Program-made: the position numbers and the translations under genes
NCBI RefSeq assembly: GCF_035946055.1
Contig: NZ_CP108364.1
Span: 5,332,001-5,396,000, forward strand
DNA from: Streptomyces sp. NBC_01341
Lineage (GTDB): Bacteria; Actinomycetota; Actinomycetes; Streptomycetales; Streptomycetaceae
Direction of reading: 5' to 3'
DNA length: 64,000 nucleotides
In this document: in pieces, positions 1 through 9,528 of the stretch
Position numbering within the stretch: the first letter of the stretch is position 1
Layout of the letters: every line of letters starts with the position of its first letter
The notes under the pieces: generated by a model
The model's input: only the letters and a program-made list of their open reading frames with translations
What the model was told of the DNA's origin: nothing
Database searches by the model: none

Positions 1-716
1 GCCTCGTCGCCGTAGGTGTCCGCGTAGACGAGTTCGTGGGTGGTGAGGATCACCGGCGTGCCGGGGTGCTTGGCGATGACGTCCTTGGCCCAGGCGATGG
101 TGCCCGGCGACGGCCGCCAGTCCAGGGAGAGCACCATCCACTCGCGGCCGGCCGCCCGGAACAGGTGGTACGTGTTGTAGCCCCCCGGGCTGGCGCCGCC
201 GAAGGTGGGCGCGTGACGGAAGCGGTGCGGGCCGAAGACGTCCAGATAGGGCGAGTCGCCCCGGGTGTCGTCGGTGGAGGAGCCGATGTCGTGGTTGCCC
301 GCGACGACGCTGTAGGGGACACCCTTGCGGTCCAGGACGCGGAACGCCTTGTCCACGGCCGCGAATTCCCCCGCCTGGCCGTTCTGGGTGATGTCACCGA
401 GATGAGCCAGGAAGACGATGTTCTCGTCCTCGGCCTGTTCCAGGAGGTACCGGAACGTCGCCTCGACGGGGGCCGGGTGGATGCTCGCGCCGTCGAAGAG
501 GAACTGCGTGTCCGGCATCACGACCATGGTGAACCGCGAGGCGTCGGTGTCAGGGTGCCAAGGGCCGTCGTTCCCCTTGGCCTCGGCGGCCGTTGCCGTC
601 GGTGCCGTCGCGGCCAGCCCCGCGACGGCGGCCCCCGCGAGTCCCGCGCCCACGAGCATGGACCGACGGCTCAAGCGGAGCTGAGGTCCGTCCGGTATGT
701 GGTGTGTGTCGCACAT
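1..716 (-). CDS. Tat-exported metallophosphoesterase (partial, 3' end outside window)
   Basis: This is the first 238 codons of a calcineurin-like phosphoesterase; the gene continues past the left edge. A twin-arginine signal is visible near residues 16-20 (SRRSM), followed by an Ala/Gly-rich hydrophobic stretch to about residue 44, so the protein is probably exported folded. Metal-binding motifs of the family appear in order: PDTQ near residue 68, GDITQNG near 107, GNHD at about 140-143 and TTHE near 226. The usual C-terminal GHxH motif would lie outside the window. The ATG chosen precedes the Tat motif by 16 residues; its ribosome binding site is weak (GGGATC). Substrate cannot be told from sequence. 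Family call is firm, specificity unknown. Confidence 0.85.
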   Translation of the reverse strand, partial: MCDTHHIPDGPQLRLSRRSMLVGAGLAGAAVAGLAATAPTATAAEAKGNDGPWHPDTDASRFTMVVMPDTQFLFDGASIHPAPVEATFRYLLEQAEDENIVFLAHLGDITQNGQAGEFAAVDKAFRVLDRKGVPYSVVAGNHDIGSSTDDTRGDSPYLDVFGPHRFRHAPTFGGASPGGYNTYHLFRAAGREWMVLSLDWRPSPGTIAWAKDVIAKHPGTPVILTTHELVYADTYGDE

Positions 717-965
717 GGTGATCCCGCTTCATGAACAATCCGGCAATGTCGGTCGGACGCTACGTGCGGCGGGCGAGCCCCGGCTCAATGACGGGAGAAG
801 GGTGGGTGAACGGCGCAAGACGCATGTTTCGGACGCATCCTCCGCCGTGCTGCCGGGCGTGCAAAGGCCGTGGCGGGGGGCTTGGGTGTCCCGGGCCGTG
901 GTCAGAAAGACGTGGTCCGGGAGGGTGGTGCGGCCGGGTGCGGCTGATTCACCGTCATGAGGCCG

Positions 966-1568
966 TCAGAGTACGTCGGGGCGGAAGTCCCGGCCCATCT
1001 CGTCGAGGATCTCGTCGATGACCTCGCCGGGCTCCCGGGCCAGGTCCTCCTCGATCCACATGCGCATCGCGATCCGCAGCGAGGAGAGGAAGGCGGCCGC
1101 CAGGACCCTCGGACGCACCGGACCGCCGCCGGGGCCTCGGCGTGCGGCTATGGCGTCCGCCAGGTCCCGCTCCAGCGCCGCGTGGTTGGCGAGCTGGCGG
1201 GCGAGGAGCGAGGGGTGGCCCATGGCCAGCCTCGTGCGGACGGCCCATTCGCGCTCCGGGGGAGCGACGTGTTCGGAGAACTCCGCCACCGCCGCCCTGA
1301 GCGCGGTCCAGGCGGGTTCGTCCGCGGGGCGTTCGCGGACGGCCCGGACCAGTGAGCCGATCTGCTGCTCCTCGCCGTAGAGGAGGGCGTCCTCCTTGTT
1401 GGTGAAGTAGTTGGAGAAGGTCCTGCGGGAGATGCCGGCCGCGTCCGCGACCGCCTCCACCGTCACGTGATCGAAGCCGTGCTCGACGGTCAGGCGCAGT
1501 GTCGCCTCGTGCACGGCCTGCCGGGTGGCCGCCTTCTTGCGTTCCCGTAGTCCCACAGAGCTCTCCAT
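966..1568 (-). CDS. TetR/AcrR family transcriptional regulator
   Basis: A 200-residue one-component repressor. The N-terminal helix-turn-helix spans roughly residues 12-58, with the recognition-helix region GISRRTFSNYFTNKEDAL typical of the family. The C-terminal ligand/dimer domain is variable and gives no ligand. The longer open frame adds 20 residues; I chose the internal ATG (MESSVG) because a GGAG lies a short distance upstream and the family usually starts just before the helix-turn-helix. It is divergent from the HemK-like methyltransferase gene about 270 bp away, which is its likeliest local target, though no clear palindrome was seen between them. Confidence 0.85.
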   Translation of the reverse strand: MESSVGLRERKKAATRQAVHEATLRLTVEHGFDHVTVEAVADAAGISRRTFSNYFTNKEDALLYGEEQQIGSLVRAVRERPADEPAWTALRAAVAEFSEHVAPPEREWAVRTRLAMGHPSLLARQLANHAALERDLADAIAARRGPGGGPVRPRVLAAAFLSSLRIAMRMWIEEDLAREPGEVIDEILDEMGRDFRPDVL

Positions 1569-1837
1569 GGGGCCATTATCTCCGGCGCCCCACACATTGC
1601 GCAGTGGGCAAAATCGCTCCGTGCGCATGCCCGTACCGGCCGATGAGCGCCGCCGGTACGGGGCACCGCCGTGTCCGGGGTCGGGTAGTCTGACCCCTCC
1701 CGAGACCGGGACCGACCAAGGAGGTGAGACCCATCAACGCTGTCGCAGGACGGGTGCTCGCCTCTCGTCGTCGCCGGCCCGACAGGGTCTGAGCGGCCGC
1801 GGAGCGCCCATCGGTTTTCCCCGAAAGGCTCCGCCCC

Positions 1838-2626
1838 ATGCAGGAATTCCCGCCACCGCTCGCCCTCTCCGCCATCGTCACCACACTGCGTGCCGCCGGC
1901 TGCGTGTTCGCCGAGGACGAGGCGGCACTCCTTTGCTCCACGGCCGACGGACCCACCGAGCTCGCGGCCATGGTCGACCGCCGTGCGGCCGGCCTGCCGC
2001 TCGAACACGTCCTCGGCTGGGCCGAGTTCTGCGGGCTGCGGATCGCGGTGGATCCCGGGGTCTTCGTGCCCCGGCGGCGCACCGAGTTCCTCGTCCGCCA
2101 GGCCGCCGCCCTCGCTCCCGAGCGGGCGGTCGTCGTCGACCTGTGCTGCGGTTCGGGCGCGCTGGGCGCCGCCCTGACCGCCTCGCTGTCCGGGGCCGAA
2201 CTGCACGCCGCCGACGTCGAACCCGCCGCGGTGCGCTGCGCGCGCCGCAACGTCGGCGACCGCGGGACGGTCCACGAGGGCGACCTCTTCGCGCCCCTGC
2301 CGCGTACTCTGCGCGGTCGCGTCGACGTACTCCTCGCCAACGTCCCGTACGTGCCGACGGGTGACGTGGCGCTGCTGCCCCCGGAGGCACGCATCCACGA
2401 GCCGCGCGTCGCGCTCGACGGCGGCGGTGACGGGCTCGACGTCATGAGGCGGGTGGCCGCGGAGGCGGCGGGCTGGCTCGCCCCGGGAGGCAGCCTGCTG
2501 GTCGAGGCCAGTGAGCGGCAGGCGGCGCGCGCCGAGGAGGCGCTGGGCGGCGGCGGGCTGATCCCCCGTGTCGTCGTCTCCGACGAGCTGTACGCCACCG
2601 TCGTCATCGGGACGCGGCCGCGGTAG
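1838..2626 (+). CDS. HemK/PrmC-like protein N5-glutamine methyltransferase
   Basis: A 262-residue SAM-dependent methyltransferase of the HemK/PrmC family. The SAM-binding motif DLCCGSGALG lies at about residues 101-110. The substrate-side motif, NPPY in canonical PrmC, reads NVPY at 168-171, and the usual PRPETE reads PRRRTE. A GGGGDGLDV-like segment typical of the family follows. PrmC methylates the glutamine of release-factor GGQ motifs. The altered NPPY suggests a paralogue with another amide substrate rather than the housekeeping PrmC, which normally sits beside prfA; that is inference. It stands alone between a divergent TetR gene and glnE, with a short AAGG ribosome binding site before the ATG. 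Confidence 0.8.
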   Translation: MQEFPPPLALSAIVTTLRAAGCVFAEDEAALLCSTADGPTELAAMVDRRAAGLPLEHVLGWAEFCGLRIAVDPGVFVPRRRTEFLVRQAAALAPERAVVVDLCCGSGALGAALTASLSGAELHAADVEPAAVRCARRNVGDRGTVHEGDLFAPLPRTLRGRVDVLLANVPYVPTGDVALLPPEARIHEPRVALDGGGDGLDVMRRVAAEAAGWLAPGGSLLVEASERQAARAEEALGGGGLIPRVVVSDELYATVVIGTRPR

Positions 2627-2741
2627 CCGACCCCGGGGGAGGCGCGGAGGGAGCCGGGGCTCCGCCCCCTCTCCGTATTCACCTGCGCAGGGCTAGGCTC
2701 GAAGGGCGCATATGTGAGGTCGGCTGGCAGGAGAACACGGA

Positions 2742-5738
2742 ATGACGACGGTGCCGGGACGCAGAAGCAGCACGTTCACCAGGCTGCTGCGGCACGGTTT
2801 CACCGATCCGTCCGCCGCCGAGAGGCTGCTGGATCTGCCCGAGCTGTCGTCCGTCCGGGCCGATCCGGTCCTCTTCGACGCGCTCGGGGCGACCGCGGAC
2901 CCCGATCTGGCGCTGAACAGCCTGGTACGGCTCGTGGAGGCCGAGGAGCCCGCTGAGCGGCAGGTCCTCCTCGACACCCTCGTCACGGCCAAACCGCTGC
3001 GGGACCGGCTCCTGGGCGCGCTCGGCGCCTCTGAGGCGCTCGGGGACCATCTGGCACGGCACCCGCACGACTGGCACGCGCTCGTCACGTACGAGGCCAC
3101 CGATCTGCACCCCGGAGTCCCCGAGTTCGAACGCATGCTCGATGACGTGGTGGATCCGGACGGGCTGCGGGTCGCCTACCGCAGGTCCCTCCTGTCCATC
3201 GCGGCCCGCGACGTGTGCGGGACGACGGACGTCGCCCAGGTCGCCGCCGAGCTGGCCGACCTCGCGACGGCCACCCTGCGGGCGGCACTCGCCCTGGCCT
3301 GCGCCGCGGCCCCCGCCGACGCCGCGCAGTGCCGGCTCGCCGTCATCGCGATGGGAAAGTGCGGAGGACACGAGCTGAACTACGTGTCCGACGTCGACGT
3401 GATCTTCGTGGGCGAACCCGCCCCGGGGGCGGAGGAGAGCGGCGCCATCCAGGCCGCCACCCGCCTCGCCGCCCACATGATGCGCGTCTGCTCCGACACC
3501 ACCGTCGAAGGCACCATCTGGCCCGTGGACGCCAACCTCCGCCCGGAGGGCCGCAACGGACCTCTGGTGCGGACCCTGTCCTCCCATCTCGCCTACTACC
3601 AGCGCTGGGCCAAGACGTGGGAGTTCCAGGCCCTGCTGAAGGCCCGCCCGGTGGCCGGCGACCCCGACCTCGGGGCGGAGTACGTCGCCGCCGTGTCGCC
3701 GCTGGTGTGGCAGGCCGCGGAACGGGAGAACTTCGTCGGCGACGTGCAGAAGATGCGCCGCCGCGTCGTCGACAACATCCCCGTCGACCGGATCGACCGT
3801 GAGCTCAAGCTCGGCCCCGGCGGGCTCCGGGACGTCGAGTTCGCCGTACAGCTCCTGCAGCTCGTCCACGGCCGCAGCGACAGCACCCTGCACTCCGGGT
3901 CCACGCTGGAGGCCTTGCGCGCCCTCGCGGACGGCGGCTACGTCGGCAGGGCCGACGCCGCCCAGCTGGACGAGGCCTACCGCTTCCTGCGTGCCATGGA
4001 GCACCGCATCCAGCTCTACCGGCTGCGCCGCACGCACCTGGTCCCCGAGGACGAGGCCGACCTGCGGCGGCTCGGGCGCTCGCTCGGGCTGCGTACGGAC
4101 CCGGTCGCCGAACTCAACAGGGCGTGGCGCCGGCACGCGTCCGTGGTGCGGCGGCTGCACGAGAAGCTCTTCTACCGGCCGCTCCTGGACGCGGTCGCCC
4201 AGCTCGCCCCCGGCGAGAGCAGGCTCAGCCCCAAGGCCGCCGTCGTACGCCTCGAAGCCCTCGGTTACGCCGACCCCGCCGCCGCGCTCCGGCACCTGGA
4301 GGCTCTGTCGTCCGGGGTGTCCCGCAAGGCGGCCATCCAGCGCACGCTGCTGCCGGTGCTGCTCGGCTGGTTCGCGGACTCGGCCGACCCCGACGCGGGA
4401 CTTCTCGGCTTCCGGCAGGTCTCCGACGCGCTCGGCAAGACCCCCTGGTACCTCCGCCTCCTGCGGGACGAGGGCGCCGCCGCCGAGAACCTCGCCCGGG
4501 TGCTGTCCGCCGGGCGGCTCGCCCCCGACCTGCTCATGCGCGCCCCGGAGGCCGTGGCCATCCTCGGCGACCCCGAAGGGCTCCGGCCGCGCCGCCGGGA
4601 ACACCTGGAGCAGGAGGTGCTCGCCGCGGTCGGCCGGGCACAGGGCGCCGAAGCGGCGGTCGCGGTGGCACGAGGGGTGCGGCGGCGGGAGCTGTTCCGC
4701 ACGACGGCGGCCGACATCATCGGCTCCTACGGCACCGAGGACAACCCGGCGGAACCCGATCCCGGCGCGCTCGTGGACCGGGTCGGCTCCGCGGTCACCG
4801 ATCTGAACGCCGCCACGCTCTCCGGAGCCCTGCGCGCCGCGGTGCGCGCCCGGTGGGGGGACACCCTGCCGACCCGGTTCGCCGTCATCGGGATGGGCCG
4901 TTTCGGCGGCCACGAACTGGGTTACGGCTCCGACGCCGACGTCCTGTTCGTGCACCAGCCCCGGGAAGGGGTCGCCGACGAGGAGGCGATGCGGGCAGCC
5001 AACACCGTCATCACCGAGATGCGCAGGCTGCTGGAGCTGCCGACCGCCGATCCGCCGCTGCTCATCGACGCGGACCTCCGCCCGGAGGGCAAGAGCGGCC
5101 CCCTGGTACGCACCCTGAAGTCGTACGCGGCGTACTACCGGCGGTGGGCGCTGGTCTGGGAGAGCCAGGCGCTTCTCCGTGCCGAGCCGATGGCAGGTGA
5201 CGCGGATCTGGGCCGGGCCTTCGTGGAGCTGATCGACCCGCTGAGGTACCCGGTGGAGGGCCTCGGGGACGACGCCGTGCGCGAGATCCGGCGGCTCAAG
5301 GCGCGGATGGAGTCCGAACGGATGCCGCGCGGGGCCGATCCGACGCTCCACACCAAGCTGGGGCGGGGCGGGCTGAGCGACGTCGAGTGGACGGTGCAGC
5401 TCATGCAGATGCAGCACGGCTGGGCCGAGCCCGGACTGCGGACCACGCGTACCCGGGAGGCCCTCGCCGCGGCGTGCGCGGCCGGCCTGATCCCGGCCGA
5501 GGAGGCGCAGACGCTGGACGAGGCATGGGTCCTCGCCTCACGGGTGCGCAACGCGGTGATGCTGGTGCGGGGGCGGCCGGGCGACACCTTCCCCTCGAAC
5601 CCGCGCGAACTGACCGCAGTGGGGCGCTACCTCGGGTACGAGCCGGGGCACGTAGGGGACATGCTGGACGACTACCGGCGGATCACCCGGCGGGCACGGG
5701 CCGTGGTCGAGGAGAGGTTCTACGGCGCGGCAGGCTGA
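2742..5738 (+). CDS. glnE: Bifunctional glutamine synthetase adenylyltransferase/adenylyl-removing enzyme
   Basis: A 998-residue GlnE that switches GlnA by adding or removing AMP on a conserved tyrosine. Two homologous nucleotidyltransferase domains are visible: the N-terminal one has GKCGGHE followed by DVDV (about residues 207-222), the C-terminal one has GMGRFGGHE followed by DADV (about 712-735). By analogy with E. coli GlnE the N-terminal half removes AMP and the C-terminal half adds it. Each domain is followed by a helical regulatory segment with a PGGLRDVEF- or RGGLSDVEW-type motif. A good ribosome binding site (GGCAGGAG) precedes the ATG. The target glnA lies about 38 kb away in the same window. 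Confidence 0.97.
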   Translation: MTTVPGRRSSTFTRLLRHGFTDPSAAERLLDLPELSSVRADPVLFDALGATADPDLALNSLVRLVEAEEPAERQVLLDTLVTAKPLRDRLLGALGASEALGDHLARHPHDWHALVTYEATDLHPGVPEFERMLDDVVDPDGLRVAYRRSLLSIAARDVCGTTDVAQVAAELADLATATLRAALALACAAAPADAAQCRLAVIAMGKCGGHELNYVSDVDVIFVGEPAPGAEESGAIQAATRLAAHMMRVCSDTTVEGTIWPVDANLRPEGRNGPLVRTLSSHLAYYQRWAKTWEFQALLKARPVAGDPDLGAEYVAAVSPLVWQAAERENFVGDVQKMRRRVVDNIPVDRIDRELKLGPGGLRDVEFAVQLLQLVHGRSDSTLHSGSTLEALRALADGGYVGRADAAQLDEAYRFLRAMEHRIQLYRLRRTHLVPEDEADLRRLGRSLGLRTDPVAELNRAWRRHASVVRRLHEKLFYRPLLDAVAQLAPGESRLSPKAAVVRLEALGYADPAAALRHLEALSSGVSRKAAIQRTLLPVLLGWFADSADPDAGLLGFRQVSDALGKTPWYLRLLRDEGAAAENLARVLSAGRLAPDLLMRAPEAVAILGDPEGLRPRRREHLEQEVLAAVGRAQGAEAAVAVARGVRRRELFRTTAADIIGSYGTEDNPAEPDPGALVDRVGSAVTDLNAATLSGALRAAVRARWGDTLPTRFAVIGMGRFGGHELGYGSDADVLFVHQPREGVADEEAMRAANTVITEMRRLLELPTADPPLLIDADLRPEGKSGPLVRTLKSYAAYYRRWALVWESQALLRAEPMAGDADLGRAFVELIDPLRYPVEGLGDDAVREIRRLKARMESERMPRGADPTLHTKLGRGGLSDVEWTVQLMQMQHGWAEPGLRTTRTREALAAACAAGLIPAEEAQTLDEAWVLASRVRNAVMLVRGRPGDTFPSNPRELTAVGRYLGYEPGHVGDMLDDYRRITRRARAVVEERFYGAAG

Positions 5739-5741
5739 GAG

Positions 5742-5763
5742 GCCCCGGCCAGCGGGCCGGGGC
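5742..5763. terminator. Hairpin between convergent glnE and PAP2 genes
   Basis: A perfect 9-bp GC-rich stem (GCCCCGGCC / GGCCGGGGC) with a 4-base loop starts four bases after the glnE stop codon. There is no T-tract, as is common in Streptomyces. It could serve both converging transcripts. Confidence 0.6.
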
Positions 5764-5803
5764 GGGCCGACGCACTCAGTGCCCGAAAGGGGCAGGAAAC
5801 GGG

Positions 5804-6757
5804 TCAGGCCTTCTCGGCGGCGCTCGACGCGGTCGCGCGCGGACGCACGCGCGGTCCGGGATTCCGGCGCACCGCGCGCAGCCGTCCGGCGCGGGCGGCG
5901 ACCTGTTTCGGAAGGCGGTGCGGCAGCGTTCCGTACCAGGCGTACGAGACGGCGAGGCCGAAGCTCAGGCACACCATGCCGCCCACCGCGTCCAGCCAGA
6001 AGTGGTTGGCGGTCGCCACGATCACGACCAGCGTGGCCATGGGGTAGAGCAGGCCCAGGATGCGCGCCCACGGCGCGGACGCCAGGGCGAAGATGGTCAG
6101 ACCGCACCACAACGACCAGCCGATGTGCATCGACGGCATCGCCGCGTACTGGTTCGACATGTGCTTGAAGTTGCCCGAGGCCATCGAACCCCAGGTCTGA
6201 TGCAGCACCACGGTGTCGAAGAACCCCCCGCCGCTCATCAGCCGGGGAGGGGCCAGCGGGTAGAGGTAGTAGCCGAGGAGCGCCACCGCCGTGGTCGCGA
6301 ACAGGACGAGGCGGGTGGCCGCGTAACGGCCGGGATGGCGGCGGAACAGCCAGATGAGCACGCCGATCGTCACGACGAAGTGCAGCGTCGCGTAGTAGTA
6401 GTTCATCGACACGATCAGCCATGTCACCGAATTGACGGCGTGGTTGACCGACTCCTCGAAGGCGAGCCCCATGCTGTGCTCGACGGACCAGATCCAGTCG
6501 GCGTTCCGCAGGGCCGCGTCCTTCTGCTCGGGCACGGCGTTGCGCACCAGCGAGTACAGCCAGTAACTGACCGCGATCAGCAGGATCTCGAACCAGAGAC
6601 GCGGACGGCGCGGGGCCCGGAGGGCCGCGAGGGAGAAACGGGTGCGTAGGCGTGACCTGACCGTGCGCGTGGAACCGGACTCCGTCCCTCCGTCCGCGAC
6701 GGGTGACGGGGTGGCCGCCGTGCGGTCTTCTTGTGTGGTCACGTGCGATTCACCCAT
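5804..6757 (-). CDS. PAP2-superfamily membrane phosphatase, inositol-phosphorylceramide-synthase-like
   Basis: A 317-residue membrane protein with a charged N-terminal tail and about six hydrophobic segments (near 54-70, 112-137, 148-167, 205-228, 236-250, 258-275). PAP2 active-site motifs are visible as MPSMHIGWS at about 207-215 and NHFWLDAVGG at about 251-260, giving the two catalytic histidines. The spacing and the HxGWS form match the PAP2_3 (aureobasidin-resistance/IPC synthase-like) branch, which acts on lipid phosphates or head-group transfer at the membrane. The ATG is chosen at MGESHV; the GTG five codons further in is an equally possible start, since neither has a strong ribosome binding site. 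Convergent with glnE. Confidence 0.88.
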   Translation of the reverse strand: MGESHVTTQEDRTAATPSPVADGGTESGSTRTVRSRLRTRFSLAALRAPRRPRLWFEILLIAVSYWLYSLVRNAVPEQKDAALRNADWIWSVEHSMGLAFEESVNHAVNSVTWLIVSMNYYYATLHFVVTIGVLIWLFRRHPGRYAATRLVLFATTAVALLGYYLYPLAPPRLMSGGGFFDTVVLHQTWGSMASGNFKHMSNQYAAMPSMHIGWSLWCGLTIFALASAPWARILGLLYPMATLVVIVATANHFWLDAVGGMVCLSFGLAVSYAWYGTLPHRLPKQVAARAGRLRAVRRNPGPRVRPRATASSAAEKA

Positions 6758-6833
6758 AGGCGCAGAGTCTGCCAGATACGTCCCCCTCCGCCCGATGATC
6801 CTACGGTCGGCTTCCGGTCGCACGTTCTGTTCC

Positions 6834-7877
6834 TCACGGACGGGGGCGGGCTGCCGCGGACGGGCCCGGCCCGGAGGCCGTCGAACCGCGGACGACCAGC
6901 TCGGGCATGAACACGAACTCGCTGTGCGGTGCGGGTGTGCCGCCGATCTCCTCCAGCAGCGTGCGCACGGCGGCCTGACCCATCGCCGTCACCGGCTGAC
7001 GGATCGTGGTCAGCGGCGGATCGGTGAAGGCTATGAGGGGCGAGTCGTCGTAGCCCACCACCGAGAGGTCCCTCGGGACCTCCATCGACAGTCTGCGTGC
7101 CGCCCGGATCGCGCCCAGCGCCATCATGTCGCTCGCGCACACCACCGCGGTGCAACCGCGCTCCATCAGAGCCGAGGCGGCCGCCTGGCCGCCCTCCAGC
7201 GTGTACAGGGAGTGCTGGATCAACTCCTCCACGGCACCGGCCGTGAGGTCCAGCTGCTCCTGCATCGTGGCGTGAAATCCCTCTATCTTGCGGAGCACCG
7301 GCACAAAGCGCTTGGGTCCGACCGCCAGGCCGATGCGCTGGTGGCCCAGGGCCACCAGGTGCGTCACCGCGAGCCGCATCGCAGCCCGGTCGTCAGGGGA
7401 GATGAACGGCGCCTGGACCTTGGGTGAGAAGCCGTTGACCAGCACGAACGGGACACCTTGGGCCCGTAGTTGCTCGTAGCGCTGCATGTCGGCCGAGGTG
7501 TCGGCGTGCAGCCCCGAGACGAAGATGATGCCCGAGACCCCGCGGTCGACGAGCATCTCGGTGAGCTCGTCCTCGGTGGAGCCGCCCGGGGTCTGGGTCG
7601 CCAGCACCGGTGTGTAGCCCTGTCTGGTCAGCGCCTGGCCGATCACCTGGGCCAGCGCCGGGAAGATCGGGTTCTCCAGCTCGGGTGTGATCAGGCCGAC
7701 CAGACCCGCGCTGCGCCGGCGCAGTCGCACGGGACGTTCGTAGCCGAGTACGTCGAGCGCCGCGAGGACGGATTCGCGGGTGGCCGCAGCGACACCGGGC
7801 TTGCCGTTCAGTACGCGGCTGACCGTCGCTTCGCTGACCCCCGCCTGAGTTGCGATATCGGCAAGCCGTGCGGTCAT
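6834..7877 (-). CDS. malR: LacI-family maltose/maltodextrin repressor MalR
   Basis: A 347-residue LacI/GalR repressor. The helix-turn-helix and hinge helix (RLADIATQAGVSEATVSRVL) occupy residues 4-23 onward, followed by a periplasmic-binding-protein-like effector domain to residue ~330. From memory it closely resembles S. coelicolor MalR, including the end ELVVRGSTAS. It is divergent from malEFG and is expected to repress it without maltose or maltodextrin. No Shine-Dalgarno sequence precedes the chosen ATG, so the message may be leaderless; a GTG 13 codons upstream is an alternative. A close paralogue lies at the far end of the same operon. Confidence 0.93.
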   Translation of the reverse strand: MTARLADIATQAGVSEATVSRVLNGKPGVAAATRESVLAALDVLGYERPVRLRRRSAGLVGLITPELENPIFPALAQVIGQALTRQGYTPVLATQTPGGSTEDELTEMLVDRGVSGIIFVSGLHADTSADMQRYEQLRAQGVPFVLVNGFSPKVQAPFISPDDRAAMRLAVTHLVALGHQRIGLAVGPKRFVPVLRKIEGFHATMQEQLDLTAGAVEELIQHSLYTLEGGQAAASALMERGCTAVVCASDMMALGAIRAARRLSMEVPRDLSVVGYDDSPLIAFTDPPLTTIRQPVTAMGQAAVRTLLEEIGGTPAPHSEFVFMPELVVRGSTASGPGPSAAARPRP

Positions 7878-8235
7878 GAGGGGACTGTACCGGGCGCGTG
7901 TCGGATTGCCCACCATGCGCAGGATTCGGGCAGTCCGACCCGGTCGGCCGCGCCTTCGGGACGCGCGGCAGCAATATCTTGCAAGAGCTTGCGGGCGACG
8001 ATCCCTCTGCGCGATCCGATCTTCCTACCGGGCGCCACAGGGTTCTGGCCAGGCATGGACAGGGGTCGGGCGGTTCCGTCAAGAGGCTTGACGGCAACCT
8101 TGCGGACACGCCAATGTAACGATCGCCGGTGCTTGCAGAAATCTTCCGCAAGGTCTTTCGGTCGTCTTTCATCCTTGTTACGTTCACGTCGACCCGGCGC
8201 CGCGACGGAGCGGTACGGCAGTTGAAGGAGTTCAG
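7878..8235. promoter_or_regulatory. malR-malE divergent control region with candidate MalR operators
   Basis: This 358-bp intergenic region contains no gene. It carries two clusters of the CTTGC motif associated with MalR control in Streptomyces. One, at about 7972-7995, reads CAATATCTTGC followed by AAGAG and CTTGCGGG. The other, at 8132-8152, is an imperfect inverted repeat, CTTGCAG n7 CCGCAAG, about 85 bp before malE. The first resembles the sequence upstream of the secreted amylase gene. A strong ribosome binding site (GAAGGAG) lies just before malE. The -10/-35 elements could not be assigned confidently. Confidence 0.65.
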
Positions 8236-9507
8236 ATGCGACGTGGCATAACGGCCACCGCCCTGGTCGCGGCCCTGGCGCTCGCGGCGACCGCCTGCGG
8301 CAGCGACGACGAGTCCGGCGGCAGCAAGAGCTCGGGCGAGCTCTCCGGCACGGTGACGTGGTGGGACACCTCGACCGTCGGCAGCGAGGACAAGGTCTTC
8401 AAGAAGCTCGCCGAGGGTTTCGAGAAGAAGCACCCGAAGGTCGACGTCAAGTACGTCAACGTCCCCTTCGGTGAGGCGCAGAACAAGTTCAAGAACGCCG
8501 CCCAGGCCGGTGCCGGCGCCCCGGACGTCATCCGCTCCGAGGTCGCCTGGACCCCCGAGTTCGCCGACCTCGGGTACCTCGCCCCGCTGGACGGCACCGC
8601 CGCGCTGAAGGACCAGGACGACTTCCTGGAGCAGGCCGCCGCGTCCACCGAGTACAAGGACAAGACCTACGCGGTCCCGCAGGTCATCGACTCCATGGGC
8701 ATCTTCTACAACAAGAAGATCTTCGCGGACGCCGGTGTCGAGGTCCCCAAGAACATCGCCGACCTCGAGACCGTCTCCAAGACGATCAAGGACAAGACCG
8801 GCAAGACCGGCCTCTACCTCCGCGGCGACGACGCGTACTGGTTCCTCTCCTTCCTCTACGGCGAGGGCGGCGACCTGGTGGACGCCTCCTCCAAGTCCGT
8901 CACGGTGGACAAGCCCGAGGGCGTCAAGGCCTTCAAGACCGTCAAGGACCTCGTCGACTCCGGCGCCGCGAAGACCGACGCCACCGACGGCTGGGAGAAC
9001 ATGCAGTCGTCGTTCAAGGAGGGCAAGGTCGCGATGATGATCAACGGCCCCTGGGCCGTCGCCGACACCCTGACCGGCAAGGAGTTCACCGACAAGGCGA
9101 ACCTCGGCATCTCCCCGGTGCCGGCCGGCTCGGCCGGACAGGGCGCCCCGCAGGGCGGCCACAACCTCGCCGTGTACGCGGGCTCCAAGAACCTGGACGC
9201 CTCCTACGCCTTCGTCGAGTACATGACCTCGGTGGAGTCCCAGGCGCAGACCGCCGGTGAGCTGAACCTGCTCCCGACCCGCACCTCCGTGTACGCCAAG
9301 CAGCAGGCCGTGAACAGCGAGATCGTGCAGTTCTTCAAGCCCGTCGTCGAGACCGCCGTCGAGCGCCCCTGGATCCCGGAGACCGGCAGCCTCTTCGCGC
9401 CGCTCGTCACCGAGTACACCAAGGTCCTCACCGGCCAGACCACGCCGGAGAAGGCCGCCTCGACGACCGGCGACTCCTACCGCAAGCTCCTCAAGGGCTG
9501 GAAGTAA
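8236..9507 (+). CDS. malE: Maltose/maltodextrin ABC transporter substrate-binding lipoprotein
   Basis: A 423-residue extracellular solute-binding protein of family 1. The lipoprotein signal peptide has a lipobox ending ATAC with the acylated cysteine at residue 21, followed by an acidic serine/glycine linker, so the protein is anchored outside the membrane. The body shows the family's features (GTVTWWDTS, QVIDSMGIFYNKKIF, MINGPWAV). It captures maltodextrins released by the amylase and pullulanase encoded downstream and passes them to MalF/MalG. First gene of the operon, 21 bp from malF. Its codon bias is extreme, consistent with high expression. Confidence 0.96.
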   Translation: MRRGITATALVAALALAATACGSDDESGGSKSSGELSGTVTWWDTSTVGSEDKVFKKLAEGFEKKHPKVDVKYVNVPFGEAQNKFKNAAQAGAGAPDVIRSEVAWTPEFADLGYLAPLDGTAALKDQDDFLEQAAASTEYKDKTYAVPQVIDSMGIFYNKKIFADAGVEVPKNIADLETVSKTIKDKTGKTGLYLRGDDAYWFLSFLYGEGGDLVDASSKSVTVDKPEGVKAFKTVKDLVDSGAAKTDATDGWENMQSSFKEGKVAMMINGPWAVADTLTGKEFTDKANLGISPVPAGSAGQGAPQGGHNLAVYAGSKNLDASYAFVEYMTSVESQAQTAGELNLLPTRTSVYAKQQAVNSEIVQFFKPVVETAVERPWIPETGSLFAPLVTEYTKVLTGQTTPEKAASTTGDSYRKLLKGWK

Positions 9508-9528
9508 CTCAGGAAGGCAGGCCGGCTG

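Noticed and set aside
2679-5417. A 912-codon open frame on the strand opposite glnE, and similar long antisense frames at 7393-10269, 17949-21779, 22152-24326 and 40975-42750
   Set aside because: High GC leaves few stop codons on the opposite strand. Each overlaps a gene with clear motifs, has no recognisable domain, and lacks the coding third-position pattern.
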